From CAZIOQ01 sp964540975 (GTDB lineage Bacteria > Patescibacteriota > Microgenomatia > UBA12405 > UBA6130), in the NCBI GenBank assembly GCA_964540975.1, contig CAZIOQ010000002.1, forward strand, positions 1 through 27,219: a stretch of DNA of 27,219 nt, read 5' to 3'. The position numbers were made by a program, and so were the translations under genes. Shown in pieces: positions 1 through 7,919 of this stretch (the stretch's first letter is position 1; each line of letters opens with the position of its first letter). A model generated the notes under the pieces. The model saw only the letters and a list, made by a program, of their open reading frames with translations, was not told the origin of the DNA and made no database searches.

Positions 1-39
1 AACCTCACTGAAAGAGAATCTTTTTAGGCTGGGAAGCAT
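1..39 (-). CDS. Unidentified protein, N-terminal fragment at window edge
   Basis: On the minus strand an ATG at 39-37 is preceded by a strong Shine-Dalgarno sequence (AAAGGAGGTG, 55-46) at good spacing, and the frame stays open to the window edge (MLPSLKRFSFSEV). The same frame is also open upstream to a TGA at 141-139. That extra stretch reads like protein (it includes LDHYARAYPIFGRIKG), so either the true start lies further upstream or this is the remnant of a longer gene. Thirteen to 46 residues are too few to identify a family. The opening MLP is also seen in RnpA, but no rpmH precedes it, so I do not assign it. The gene would follow mltG in the same direction. Confidence 0.35.
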   Translation of the reverse strand, partial: MLPSLKRFSFSEV

Positions 40-221
40 CTTTTTCACCTCCTTTAAGCCTTTGATTCTACCAAAGATAGGATATGCTCTGGCGTAGTGA
101 TCCAAATTACTTAATGTCTCAAATGTTTCGTAACCTATTCAGGCTTAACTTTATAAGTTTCTATAAACCCTTACTCCTCTCAAAATAATTCCAATCCACT
201 TAATTAATCTAAGGACATCTT

Positions 222-233
222 CCTGCTAGCAGG
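222..233. repeat. 12-bp perfect palindrome in the mltG downstream gap
   Basis: CCTGCTAGCAGG reads the same on both strands. It lies 18 bases after the mltG stop codon on the minus strand. A hairpin with so short a loop would be strained and no T-run follows, so it is not a convincing terminator. The rest of the 39-250 gap is AT-rich and shows no RNA gene that I can recognise. Confidence 0.3.
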
Positions 234-250
234 CAGAGTAAAATCAAAAT

Positions 251-1246
251 TCACTGTTGGTTTTTAACAAACTGTTGGATATTTTTTTGGTGCTCTTCTA
301 AATTTTTTGCCAAATGGATTTTGCCATTTTTATCAGAAACATAAAACCAAAAATCATTTTGATTATAATTTATTACTGCTTTCAAAGAGGCTAAAGAAGG
401 ATTACAAATAGGCGCTGGTGGTAACCCTTTATATTGATAAGTATTATAAGAAGAATTAATTTTTAAATCTTCTGGCTTGATTTTTGGCCACCAGTTTTCA
501 GACCAACCCATTTCCTCTCTTAACTGATTAGCCTTAGCGTATTGAACAGAAGCATCAACCTGAAGCAACCAGTTGGCTCGCCAACGATTAATCAAAACTC
601 CAGCTACCAAAGAACGATCTTCATTAAACTTCGTTTCTCTTTCTACTAATGAGGCTAAAATCACTACCTCTTTTTTTCCCAACCCTTTTTTATTAGCTAA
701 ATCCCAAAGATCAGCGGTTTTTTTCTCAAAATTATCCAAAATTAAATTTAAAACTTTTTCTTCGTTGAAATACAAAGGCACCAAATAACTATCAGGGAAC
801 AGAAAACCTTCTTTGTCAAAAGATAATTGCCAGAATTTTTCTTTATTAAGCCCTAACTGTTTTTCCACTGCTTGGGCAATCTGTTCACTGCGCCAACCTT
901 CAATCAAAATTAACCATTGATCTAGCCTTCCTTTTGTTAAATTAAGAGCAATTTCTTTTGCTGGCATCGAAGGGCTTAATAAAAACATTCCCGCTTGGAT
1001 ATTTTTATTCAACTTGAGACCATAAACAAGGAGTTGAAAAAGATAGCGATTTTTTATCAATTTTTGGTTTTCCAAACGTTTGGCAATCGAGCTTAGCGAT
1101 TCTTTGGGAGCAATAATAAACTGAATTTTTTCCGCAGAATGGGAAATCGGCCTTAAACTCCAAAGAAAAATTCCGGCAAAAGAGATTAAGAAAAGAAAAA
1201 GAAGCCCTAAAAAAACATACCTTGGTTGTTTAAAAAGATAATTCAT
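251..1246 (-). CDS. mltG: Endolytic murein transglycosylase MltG (YceG-like)
   Basis: MltG cleaves nascent peptidoglycan strands at the outer face of the cytoplasmic membrane and is thought to set glycan length. The 331 residues fit the family. One membrane anchor spans about residues 10-31. A LysM-like stretch (about 40-105) is followed by the catalytic domain. The motif ASLVERET (198-205) contains E202, which corresponds to the catalytic glutamate of E. coli MltG. LQVDASVQYA and YNTYQYKGLPPAPICNP are further family signatures, and the C-terminus (LEEHQKN) is typical. The gene is last in the alaS operon, 27 bases after the zinc-ribbon gene, and ends in TGA. No Shine-Dalgarno is visible before the ATG. 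The identification is secure. Confidence 0.95.
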   Translation of the reverse strand: MNYLFKQPRYVFLGLLFLFLISFAGIFLWSLRPISHSAEKIQFIIAPKESLSSIAKRLENQKLIKNRYLFQLLVYGLKLNKNIQAGMFLLSPSMPAKEIALNLTKGRLDQWLILIEGWRSEQIAQAVEKQLGLNKEKFWQLSFDKEGFLFPDSYLVPLYFNEEKVLNLILDNFEKKTADLWDLANKKGLGKKEVVILASLVERETKFNEDRSLVAGVLINRWRANWLLQVDASVQYAKANQLREEMGWSENWWPKIKPEDLKINSSYNTYQYKGLPPAPICNPSLASLKAVINYNQNDFWFYVSDKNGKIHLAKNLEEHQKNIQQFVKNQQ

Positions 1247-1273
1247 TTTATTAAAAAGTTTTTATCAGTAATT

Positions 1274-1474
1274 TTATATCTCTTCGAATAAGGCACGGCG
1301 GTATTTTTTGAGTTTGGGAGTATGGATATAAATACGACCACATCTACAGGTTACTTTTTGAGTCCCATCTTTCCTTGGCTCAACTTTTCCTTTAGAAAGC
1401 GGCATCCCGCAACCAACGCATCTCCCTTGAGATATTAACCAAGCTTGAATTGGAGCAATAATATTTTTAAACAT
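1274..1474 (-). CDS. Small zinc-ribbon protein
   Basis: A 66-residue protein with a CVGC pair followed by a CRC pair about 24 residues later, the pattern of a small treble-clef or zinc-ribbon fold; the tail is basic (KLKKYRRALF). I place the start at ATG 1474 rather than ATG 1489 because AAAGGGGGTGG lies just upstream of 1474 as a ribosome binding site, while nothing similar precedes 1489. From 1474 the gene overlaps the end of ruvX by 8 bases, so the two are probably translationally coupled. It takes the position that the small YrzB-type protein has between ruvX and mltG in Firmicutes, but the sequence is not obviously that family. Function unknown; nucleic-acid or protein binding is a guess. 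Confidence 0.7.
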   Translation of the reverse strand: MFKNIIAPIQAWLISQGRCVGCGMPLSKGKVEPRKDGTQKVTCRCGRIYIHTPKLKKYRRALFEEI

Positions 1475-1858
1475 TCCACCCCCTTTCATCTAAAAAATAT
1501 TCTAAAATAAGAGCGGCAGCTAAAGCATCATTTTTAAAATTATTTCTTTTCTTCTTCTGAGACAAAATTAGATCAGCCTCAAAACTAGTTAAAGTTTCAT
1601 CAACAAACTCTACTGGTAATTTTAACATTCTGGCAATTTTGAGAGCAAACCTTTTCACTCTTTTCGCTAGACTACCTTTTTTAACAACACCCCAAATTAA
1701 AGCCTGGGGCTGAAAATCTTGACAAAGATTGACAATCTCTGCCTCTGCTTCTGACCGTTTTTTATATTCTATTATCTTTAGGGGAAAATAACCCCATCAA
1801 GACTGCCAGCGACCCCAATCCTTTTTTGTCCAAAATCAAAACTTAAAAATTTTCTCAT
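1467..1858 (-). CDS. ruvX: RuvX/YqgF RNase H-fold nuclease, split by a -1 frame change
   Basis: RuvX (YqgF) is a small RNase H-fold nuclease linked to pre-16S rRNA processing and Holliday-junction resolution. The N-terminal part starts at ATG 1858, overlapping the sortase stop as ATGA, and encodes MRKFLSFDFGQKRIGVAGS with the catalytic D8. Frame 0 stops at TAA 1780-1778. The rest of the family (FVDETLTSFEAD, then NDALAAALILEYFL with the last catalytic Asp) continues in the -1 frame to the stop at 1467. Restoring one base gives 130 residues, close to the usual 138. The shift falls within GGGGTTATTTTCCCC (1795-1781), so it may be a homopolymer error, a mutation or programmed frameshifting. The usual GLPLNMDG-like loop is shortened (WGVVKKGS). 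Confidence 0.8.
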
Positions 1859-2616
1859 TTATTATTTGCTCCTAATCTGGCCTTAACAATTAATCTTTTT
1901 AAATAGGTTCCTGGCGGGCTACAAGTAATTAAAGTCAGAAATTGATCATCAAATCTTTGCTTTAAAGGAGAAAAATCTGTTGGTTTTACTTCATAAATGT
2001 CTTCCACATAATAAGAATATTTCACCCCATCGAAATCAATCAAAATTTCATCGCCGCTTTCTAATTGATACAAAAGAGAAAAAATTGTTAAATAATTTTT
2101 AGGATTAAAAAACTGGGGTAAAACCGAATGGCCTAAAATTACGGTGTTGCCTAATTGACCAGGCAAGGCTGTTCCAGGATAATGAACAAGGCTTTTAGCC
2201 AAATCTTGACTGCCAATAATCACATTTGCCTCTTTGATGCCAAGTTTAGGAATTGAAAGCAAAAAAGAAGTACCGGCAAAAATTTCCTCTTGAGGCTTAA
2301 TCTCTTCTCCTGATTTAAACCAGCTATTAATATTAGTATAATCTTCCTGGGCCAAGACGCCAAAGTTAGTCTCGGAATTCTTTTGTCCTTCTGGTATTGG
2401 ACTTAAAATATAGCTAAATTTAGGTGCATAAAAAAATTGATAATTCATCAAAGGCAAAATTGCCATCAAGACCAAAGCAGAACCAATTGCAAAAAAAATT
2501 CCTCCAAAAATCCTTTTTTTAGTCATAAAAATCTCCCCTATTCCTATTTTCTGATTAGGTTGAATGATTAAAGACGGCGTTTCTTTTATCTCTTTTATAT
2601 AACCATAAAGAGCCAT
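1855..2616 (-). CDS. Sortase-family cysteine transpeptidase
   Basis: Sortases cleave a sorting signal in secreted proteins and attach them to the cell surface or to each other. This 253-residue protein has a short cytoplasmic N-terminus, one membrane anchor (about 36-58), a linker and a sortase beta-barrel. The catalytic triad is visible: H163 in ILGHSV, C232 in TLITC and R241 in KRLIVKARL. Features resemble class D/E enzymes, but I do not assign a class. The start is ATG 2616, overlapping the upstream stop as TAATG, with a strong AAGGAGG just before it. It ends as ATGA into ruvX. No LPXTG-type substrate gene is seen in the window. The neighbouring large membrane protein is the obvious partner to test. 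Confidence 0.88.
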   Translation of the reverse strand: MALYGYIKEIKETPSLIIQPNQKIGIGEIFMTKKRIFGGIFFAIGSALVLMAILPLMNYQFFYAPKFSYILSPIPEGQKNSETNFGVLAQEDYTNINSWFKSGEEIKPQEEIFAGTSFLLSIPKLGIKEANVIIGSQDLAKSLVHYPGTALPGQLGNTVILGHSVLPQFFNPKNYLTIFSLLYQLESGDEILIDFDGVKYSYYVEDIYEVKPTDFSPLKQRFDDQFLTLITCSPPGTYLKRLIVKARLGANNK

Positions 2617-4862
2617 TAGTCCTCCTTAATTTCTAATGAAATGTTTTTTTGTTTGGCTGATAACCAAGGCCAAAATCTAAAAAACAAGGGGGTGGTTTTC
2701 ACTTCAAAGCGGTAAATTCTTGGATACTGTCTTAAAATTTTATTAACTTCGGACTTTTTCATTCTCACTAACTGATTTGTTAATTTTTGACCATCTGGAT
2801 GAAAATAAAATTTTGCTTTAATAATTACTTTAAGATCAATTTCTTCTTCTGTTTGGGCAATTGGTTTTAATTCAAAATTGATTGTTTTTTGATTAAAGTC
2901 TGATCCTTGATCAGATTTTTGTTTAATCACCTCTAAGACAAAATTTTTGAATTTCTCTTCATCAAAAGCAAAAACTGAAAATTTCATCTTTAGGCTACCA
3001 GTCAAAGTTTCCGCCTCTTCGTCCTTTTGTCTTTGGGGAGCAAAATTAATCAATTTGCTCTCCGGTTTTTGACTGATAATCCGGAAATTGGCTGTTTTTT
3101 TAGCTTCTAAAGCCTCTTTTGCTTTGGCTTTAGATTCTTCGGTCAACATCTCTCTTAAGCGGACCAAATCATCCGCAGAAACAGCCTTGACCTTTCTGAT
3201 GCTCCCACCGGAAAAATCATCTTTAGCTTTGGCAACAAATTCGTCTTGAGAAAATCCCTGGACAGAAAAAATTGTTCCTTTATTAAGATTATAATCGGGA
3301 CCAATTTCAGCAGCGACCACCTCAACTTGGACTTCTCCCAATCTGTCAACTCCACTTTCTAAATCAGCAGTTTTGGAAGCGATGGAAACCGACTCCTTAA
3401 GGAAGAATTCTAAACCATTATCAGAAACGATTGGTGTCCCAGAAGAGAAATCAGCCTTTTTAGTAGTTCTATTGAACAAACTAACAGTCCCAATTGCTTT
3501 CTCGCCAATCATTTTTTCTCCGGTAACAGCAACCTGACCTGACTCTTCCAGCTCAACTTCAATCTTAGTCGCAGGAAAGATTCCTTTTTGGATATCTGGC
3601 TCAGAAACAGTGGTAAGAAACTTAAAATCTTTAGTTTCTTCAATCACTTGAGGAGTAACAAAAACAACAATTTTATTTTTAACAAGATATAAATTTAAAA
3701 ATGGAATAACTGCGGCTAAAATCACCCCTATTAGGAATCCTTTTTTCCATTTCAAACCAAAATTCAGATTAAAATTAAATTTGTTAACAAAACTCTTAAT
3801 AATTTTTGTCATTGCTAAAAATTTCAAAAGCACAGTTAATCTTTTTTCCGGGGATATTTTTTTCTCCTGGAAATCATCACCTTCTTTGCTAGAACCATCC
3901 TGATCGGTCTTGGGGGCTAAAGAAATATCCTCCCAAGAAAACCCTTCTGGCAACTCTCCTTCTTGGGCCGGCTCTTTTGCCATCTCTATTTCTTTATCCA
4001 CCGCTGGTAATTCTGGTTTTTGGCTTTCTTTAATAACTTCTTTTTTCTCTTCTTCTTTAACATCGTTTTGCTCAAATGGTGATTCTAATTGGGAGAACTT
4101 CTCTTTAATCAGTGGTCGAAAATAAGAAAAGAATTCTGACCACTCCAGAAACAAGATCTGGGGAAGATGCAAAAACAAACTTTCTCTTCGGCCAACCCAT
4201 TGGTAATTATTGACCGTTTCCATCAAAGCTACTGGCCACTCTTCACTATTACCCCAAAAAATTAAATTTGGAGGAAACATTCCTTGAAAATCAATTTTGT
4301 TTAATGCCTCTTCTATTTGAGAAGCAAATTCTGACGGCTTTTTTTCCAATCTTAATCTGCTTTTCACTTTGCCAAGGTGAATTAAAGAAATTTCCAATCT
4401 TTGAGAACCAACAAAAACACTGATAAAACTTGGTAATTCGCCTTCTTCCATCTGATAATAACGAATTAGCGATTCATCAGGAAGCAAAAATCCTAAAGGT
4501 TTTAATTTATACTGACGACAAATCTCAGCTAAAAACGCTTTTTTGGTTTCGATGACCGAGGTGTTGTCTGCTCCTGCCCAGAACGGAGAAATCAAAAAAA
4601 CAACAGAAAGGTTCGGCAAATTTTCTAGTTCTGGAATTAATCTCCAACTGGCTTCAAATCCATTAAGCAAACTTTCCTTGTCTTTACCATCCCAAGTTTG
4701 TGGCCGAGCCCAAGAGTAAAGTTTTGTTTCGCTCTTCTCAACACTAAAAAGAGCTAAATTAACTAAATCCTCGCCAATTAAAGCTAACAAAACAAATTCT
4801 TTTTGTTGATCTGCTTTTCCTTCTAAATTAGTGGTAAGATAATTTTTCTGGCCAAAGTTCAT
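2616..4862 (-). CDS. Large membrane protein: actin-like N-terminal domain, TM helix, baseplate-J-like C-terminal domain
   Basis: 748 residues in three visible parts. Residues 1-240 alternate short hydrophobic strands and helices in a way that recalls the ASKHA (actin/PilM-like) fold: VVFLISPFW, LGFLLPDESLIRYY, SFISVFVGSQRLEISLIHLG, PNLIFWGNSEEW. No intact nucleotide-binding signature is evident. Residues about 260-345 form an acidic, Glu/Lys-rich linker. One membrane helix (about 375-395, FLIGVILAAVIPFLNLYLV) follows. The exported part (397-748) is beta-rich; segments such as GTVSLFNRTTKKADFSSGTPI and AAEIGPDYNLNKGTIFSV resemble baseplate-J-like proteins of Patescibacteria. It overlaps alaS by ATGA and the sortase by one base. 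A surface assembly role is inferred; the fold assignments need structural comparison. Confidence 0.6.
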   Translation of the reverse strand: MNFGQKNYLTTNLEGKADQQKEFVLLALIGEDLVNLALFSVEKSETKLYSWARPQTWDGKDKESLLNGFEASWRLIPELENLPNLSVVFLISPFWAGADNTSVIETKKAFLAEICRQYKLKPLGFLLPDESLIRYYQMEEGELPSFISVFVGSQRLEISLIHLGKVKSRLRLEKKPSEFASQIEEALNKIDFQGMFPPNLIFWGNSEEWPVALMETVNNYQWVGRRESLFLHLPQILFLEWSEFFSYFRPLIKEKFSQLESPFEQNDVKEEEKKEVIKESQKPELPAVDKEIEMAKEPAQEGELPEGFSWEDISLAPKTDQDGSSKEGDDFQEKKISPEKRLTVLLKFLAMTKIIKSFVNKFNFNLNFGLKWKKGFLIGVILAAVIPFLNLYLVKNKIVVFVTPQVIEETKDFKFLTTVSEPDIQKGIFPATKIEVELEESGQVAVTGEKMIGEKAIGTVSLFNRTTKKADFSSGTPIVSDNGLEFFLKESVSIASKTADLESGVDRLGEVQVEVVAAEIGPDYNLNKGTIFSVQGFSQDEFVAKAKDDFSGGSIRKVKAVSADDLVRLREMLTEESKAKAKEALEAKKTANFRIISQKPESKLINFAPQRQKDEEAETLTGSLKMKFSVFAFDEEKFKNFVLEVIKQKSDQGSDFNQKTINFELKPIAQTEEEIDLKVIIKAKFYFHPDGQKLTNQLVRMKKSEVNKILRQYPRIYRFEVKTTPLFFRFWPWLSAKQKNISLEIKED

Positions 4863-6652
4863 TTTTCTAAGACGGCATAAATTCTCCTTTTGCCGGTACC
4901 ACAGGCCTCCTCTTTAATAATCTTAAATTTTCCCAAAACACCAGTTTTTTTAACATGAGGCCCACCACAAACTTCTCGAGAAAAAATTTTCCCTGTTTTG
5001 GGGTCCTTAATTGAATAAACTTTGACAAAAGAGGGATAATTTTTCCCGGGCACAGTTAATGCTTGTTGGACAACTGCCTTTTTGAAAGGCAAAATTTTCA
5101 TCTCGACCAAAAGATTATCTTTAATTTTTTGGTTGACTAATCTTTCAATGGCAGTAATTTCTAGAGAAGTTAACTTTTTTGGGTGAACAAAATCAAATCT
5201 TAATTTTTCTGGAGTGATAGCCGAACCCACTTGAGAGATATGACCACCCAGGATTTCTCTCAATGATTGCTGAAGGAGATGAGTGGCTGTATGCAATTTA
5301 ATAGTGGCTAAAGATTGATCTTTTAATCCTCCTCGAAAAAAATCTTTTGCTGATTTTCGAGACTTCTCCTGATGCTCTTTTAAGCATTGATTAAATCCAT
5401 CAAGATCAACTTTCAAATTAGGATTAGTATTAGCGATTTCCTCCTCAATCATTTCAATTGGAAAACCATATGTTTGATAAAGATCAAAAGCCAGCTTGCC
5501 CGAAAATATTTTACTTTTACCCAACTTAGCAATTTCTTTTTCAAGAATATGCAAACCCTGTTTTAATGTTTTGGCAAAACGAAACTCTTCTTCTTCTAGT
5601 TGATTAATAATCTGGGTTTTATTGGCTGCCAATTCTGGATAAACGTCTTTAAACAACTCAACCACTATTATGCTAACTTCTGAAGTAAATTGCCTATTTA
5701 TCCCTAATTTTTTACCTTCTTTTATTGCCCGCCTAACCAGTCTTCTTAAGACATATCCTTGTCTAACATTACTAGGAGTTATTCCATCAGCAATAATAAA
5801 ACTGGCAGCCCGCAAATGATCGGCAATAATTCTCATCCGAGAGGTAATCATTTCACTTTCTTGATATTTTTTCTCGCTTAAATGAGAAATTTTTTCAATT
5901 ATTGGCCAAAATAATTCAGTAGTATAATCATCATCTTTTCCCTCCAGAATCGCGGTTGTCCTTTCTACCCCCATTCCTGTGTCAACATTTTTTTGCTTTA
6001 ATTTTTGGTAACTACCATCAGGCAGTCGATTATATTCCATAAAAACATTATTCCAAATCTCAAAATACTTACCGCATTGGCAACTCGGTTTGCAATTTGG
6101 ACGGCAGGGTTTTCTACCAGTGTCGTAATAAATCTCTGTATCCGGACCACCCGGTCCTGTCTCACCTGCTTCCCACCAATTATCTTCCCGACCCAAGGGA
6201 AAAATCCGCTCTTTTGGCAAACCAACTGCTAACCAGGCCTGTTCTGTTTCTTGATCATAATCAACCAACTGATCGCCTTTAAAAATTGTGACAAAGATTC
6301 TTTTGGGATCTAAGCGTAAAATCTTGGTCAAAAATTCCCAACTAAAAGCAATTGCTTCTTTTTTAAAATAGTCACCTAAGGACCAATTACCCAACATTTC
6401 AAAAAAAGTGTGCCTAAAAGAAGAGCCGATTGTTTCAATGTCTTCTGTTCTTAAGCATTTTTGACAACTAACCAATCTTTTTCCCAACGGATGGGGCTCG
6501 CCCAAAAGATAAGGGACCAATGGATGCATTCCAGCAGAAATAAAAAGAGTTGACTGATCTTCTTCGGGCACTAAAGGAGCAGAAGGAATAACCTGATGAC
6601 CCTTTTTCTTAAAAAAATTAATAAAAGCAGTTCTTAGATCTTTAGCTTTCAT
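4859..6652 (-). CDS. alaS: Alanyl-tRNA synthetase, short form without C-terminal domain
   Basis: Charges tRNA-Ala with alanine and removes misloaded serine or glycine. The class II catalytic core begins at residue 1 and includes GPGGPDTEIYYD near residue 170. The editing domain carries the zinc-binding HTATH (about 452-456) and CGGPH (about 559-563). The protein ends right after this domain (GKRRIYAVLEK) at 597 residues, against about 870 in E. coli, so the oligomerising DHHA1/C-Ala region is absent. The next gene overlaps the stop as ATGA and contains no C-Ala sequence, so this is a natural short form rather than a frameshift. Such mini-AlaRS enzymes are known in Patescibacteria. No close Shine-Dalgarno; an AGAGGAGAG lies about 22 bases upstream of the ATG. 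Confidence 0.95.
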   Translation of the reverse strand: MKAKDLRTAFINFFKKKGHQVIPSAPLVPEEDQSTLFISAGMHPLVPYLLGEPHPLGKRLVSCQKCLRTEDIETIGSSFRHTFFEMLGNWSLGDYFKKEAIAFSWEFLTKILRLDPKRIFVTIFKGDQLVDYDQETEQAWLAVGLPKERIFPLGREDNWWEAGETGPGGPDTEIYYDTGRKPCRPNCKPSCQCGKYFEIWNNVFMEYNRLPDGSYQKLKQKNVDTGMGVERTTAILEGKDDDYTTELFWPIIEKISHLSEKKYQESEMITSRMRIIADHLRAASFIIADGITPSNVRQGYVLRRLVRRAIKEGKKLGINRQFTSEVSIIVVELFKDVYPELAANKTQIINQLEEEEFRFAKTLKQGLHILEKEIAKLGKSKIFSGKLAFDLYQTYGFPIEMIEEEIANTNPNLKVDLDGFNQCLKEHQEKSRKSAKDFFRGGLKDQSLATIKLHTATHLLQQSLREILGGHISQVGSAITPEKLRFDFVHPKKLTSLEITAIERLVNQKIKDNLLVEMKILPFKKAVVQQALTVPGKNYPSFVKVYSIKDPKTGKIFSREVCGGPHVKKTGVLGKFKIIKEEACGTGKRRIYAVLEK

Positions 6653-6897
6653 TGGTTAAAAATTGTTTTTTATTCTCTCCTCTTATTGGCACTTAACCTC
6701 TTTCATTATAATATATTAAGCTAATAAAGGTAAATCCCGATAATCAAGGAATGAAGAACGATGAAGCTCTTCCGTCCTTAAAGGAAAGAACATCTTAAAA
6801 ATTTAGCAGTTTCATTTTTAAATAAAAATTGCTAAAATAAACTTGTTCGTTCTTAGCGAAAAAAAGATTAAAATCGCCTCTAGTGGCAAAGGAAAAA
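6653..6897. promoter_or_regulatory. Divergent alaS/pheS control region
   Basis: This 245-bp AT-rich gap has no plausible gene. A palindromic ATTATAAT (6705-6712) offers a -10 box on both strands. To the left for alaS, the -35 would be TTACCT (6733-6728, 17-bp spacer, weak). To the right for pheS, TTGGCA (6686-6691) lies 15 bp upstream, giving a leader of about 170 bases. A second plus-strand -10 (TAAAAT, 6869-6874) lies 8 bases before GTG 6883. The leader contains an inverted repeat (TTTAGCA/TGCTAAA with inner ATTTTTA/TAAAAAT, 6802-6836) and AAGAACGA (6754-6761), complementary to TCGTTCTT (6847-6854). No canonical T-box sequence is seen. Promoter assignments are by eye. Confidence 0.45.
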
Positions 6898-7917
6898 ATG
6901 GAATCTTTAGCAAGAGAAAAAATCAAAAAAGCAGTGGTTACTGCTAAAACAATTGAGGAATTAGAAAAAATTCGGATTAAATATTTGGGAAGAAAAGGAA
7001 TCGTTACTCAGGCTTTCAAAGAGATTAAAAGTTTACCCAGTGAAGAACGGATCCAGGAGGGGAAAAAACTAAATCAAATTAAAAACTTAATCCAAACATT
7101 AATCGCCAAAAAAGACAAAGAAATTAAACTAAGAAACCGGAATCTTAAGAACGAATGGCTCGATGTGACTGCCCCTGGATTAAAACCCCAACAAGGGCAT
7201 CTCCATTTGATTACACAAACAATCAGAGAGATTGCAAAAATCTTCCAAAAAATCGGCTTTAATCGGGTACGTTATCCAGAAATAGAATGGGATTGGTATG
7301 CCTTTGAAGGTTTGAATATGCCACCAAATCATCCTGCTAGAGATAATTGGGAAACATTTTTTATTCAAGATCTGGAAAATAAAAAATATGGTAAAGGCAT
7401 TCTTACCCCCCATACCTCCTCCGGCCAATTAAGAGAAATGGAGAAAAAACAATTACCCATCAGGATGTTAAACATTGCTAAATGTTATCGCCGTCAATCA
7501 GATATTTCCCATGCACCGATGTTTTATCAATTTGAAGGCCTCTTGATAGACAAAGATATTAACGTTAGTCATCTTAAAGGAACTCTCGATTTTTTTAGCA
7601 AACAATATTTCGGGCCAAAAAGAGAAACAAGAATTCGGCCGTTTCATTTCAGATTTACCGAACCATCCTTTGAAGTTGATGTCACTTGTGTTATCTGTAA
7701 TGGCCGAGGCTGTAGTGTTTGCAAAGAAGGTTGGTTAGAGCTGGGAGGCGCCGGTATGGTACACCCAAAAGTATTAGCAAATGGCGGAATTGATCCTCAA
7801 AAATATAGCGGCTTTGCCTGGGGTTGGGGAGTAGAAAGACTCTTTATGATGAAATACAAAATTCCTGATATTAGATTGCTCTTTAGTGGTGATTTAGATT
7901 TTCTAAAACAATTCTAA
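6898..7917 (+). CDS. pheS: Phenylalanyl-tRNA synthetase alpha subunit
   Basis: Catalytic subunit of the PheS2-PheT2 enzyme that charges tRNA-Phe. The N-terminal coiled-coil region (LEKIRIKYLGRKG) leads into the class II core: QFEGLLIDKDINVSHLKG, a CxxCxGxGCxxC-type cysteine cluster near residue 265, GAGMVHPKVL, and the motif 3 region GWGVERLFMMKY. The length of 339 residues is normal. I chose ATG 6898 because AAAGGA sits about 5 bases upstream. An in-frame GTG at 6883 would add five residues (MAKEK), lacks a ribosome site, but lies 8 bases from a possible -10 box, so a leaderless start there cannot be excluded. pheT follows after 2 bases. Confidence 0.95.
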   Translation: MESLAREKIKKAVVTAKTIEELEKIRIKYLGRKGIVTQAFKEIKSLPSEERIQEGKKLNQIKNLIQTLIAKKDKEIKLRNRNLKNEWLDVTAPGLKPQQGHLHLITQTIREIAKIFQKIGFNRVRYPEIEWDWYAFEGLNMPPNHPARDNWETFFIQDLENKKYGKGILTPHTSSGQLREMEKKQLPIRMLNIAKCYRRQSDISHAPMFYQFEGLLIDKDINVSHLKGTLDFFSKQYFGPKRETRIRPFHFRFTEPSFEVDVTCVICNGRGCSVCKEGWLELGGAGMVHPKVLANGGIDPQKYSGFAWGWGVERLFMMKYKIPDIRLLFSGDLDFLKQF

Positions 7918-7919
7918 GG

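Noticed and set aside
4859..4870. AlaS shortened by a frameshift
   Set aside because: The stop overlaps the next start as ATGA, and no C-Ala-like sequence appears in any frame of the following gene.
6713..6897. T-box riboswitch upstream of pheS
   Set aside because: No AGGGTGGNACCGCG-like antiterminator element and no terminator before pheS were found.
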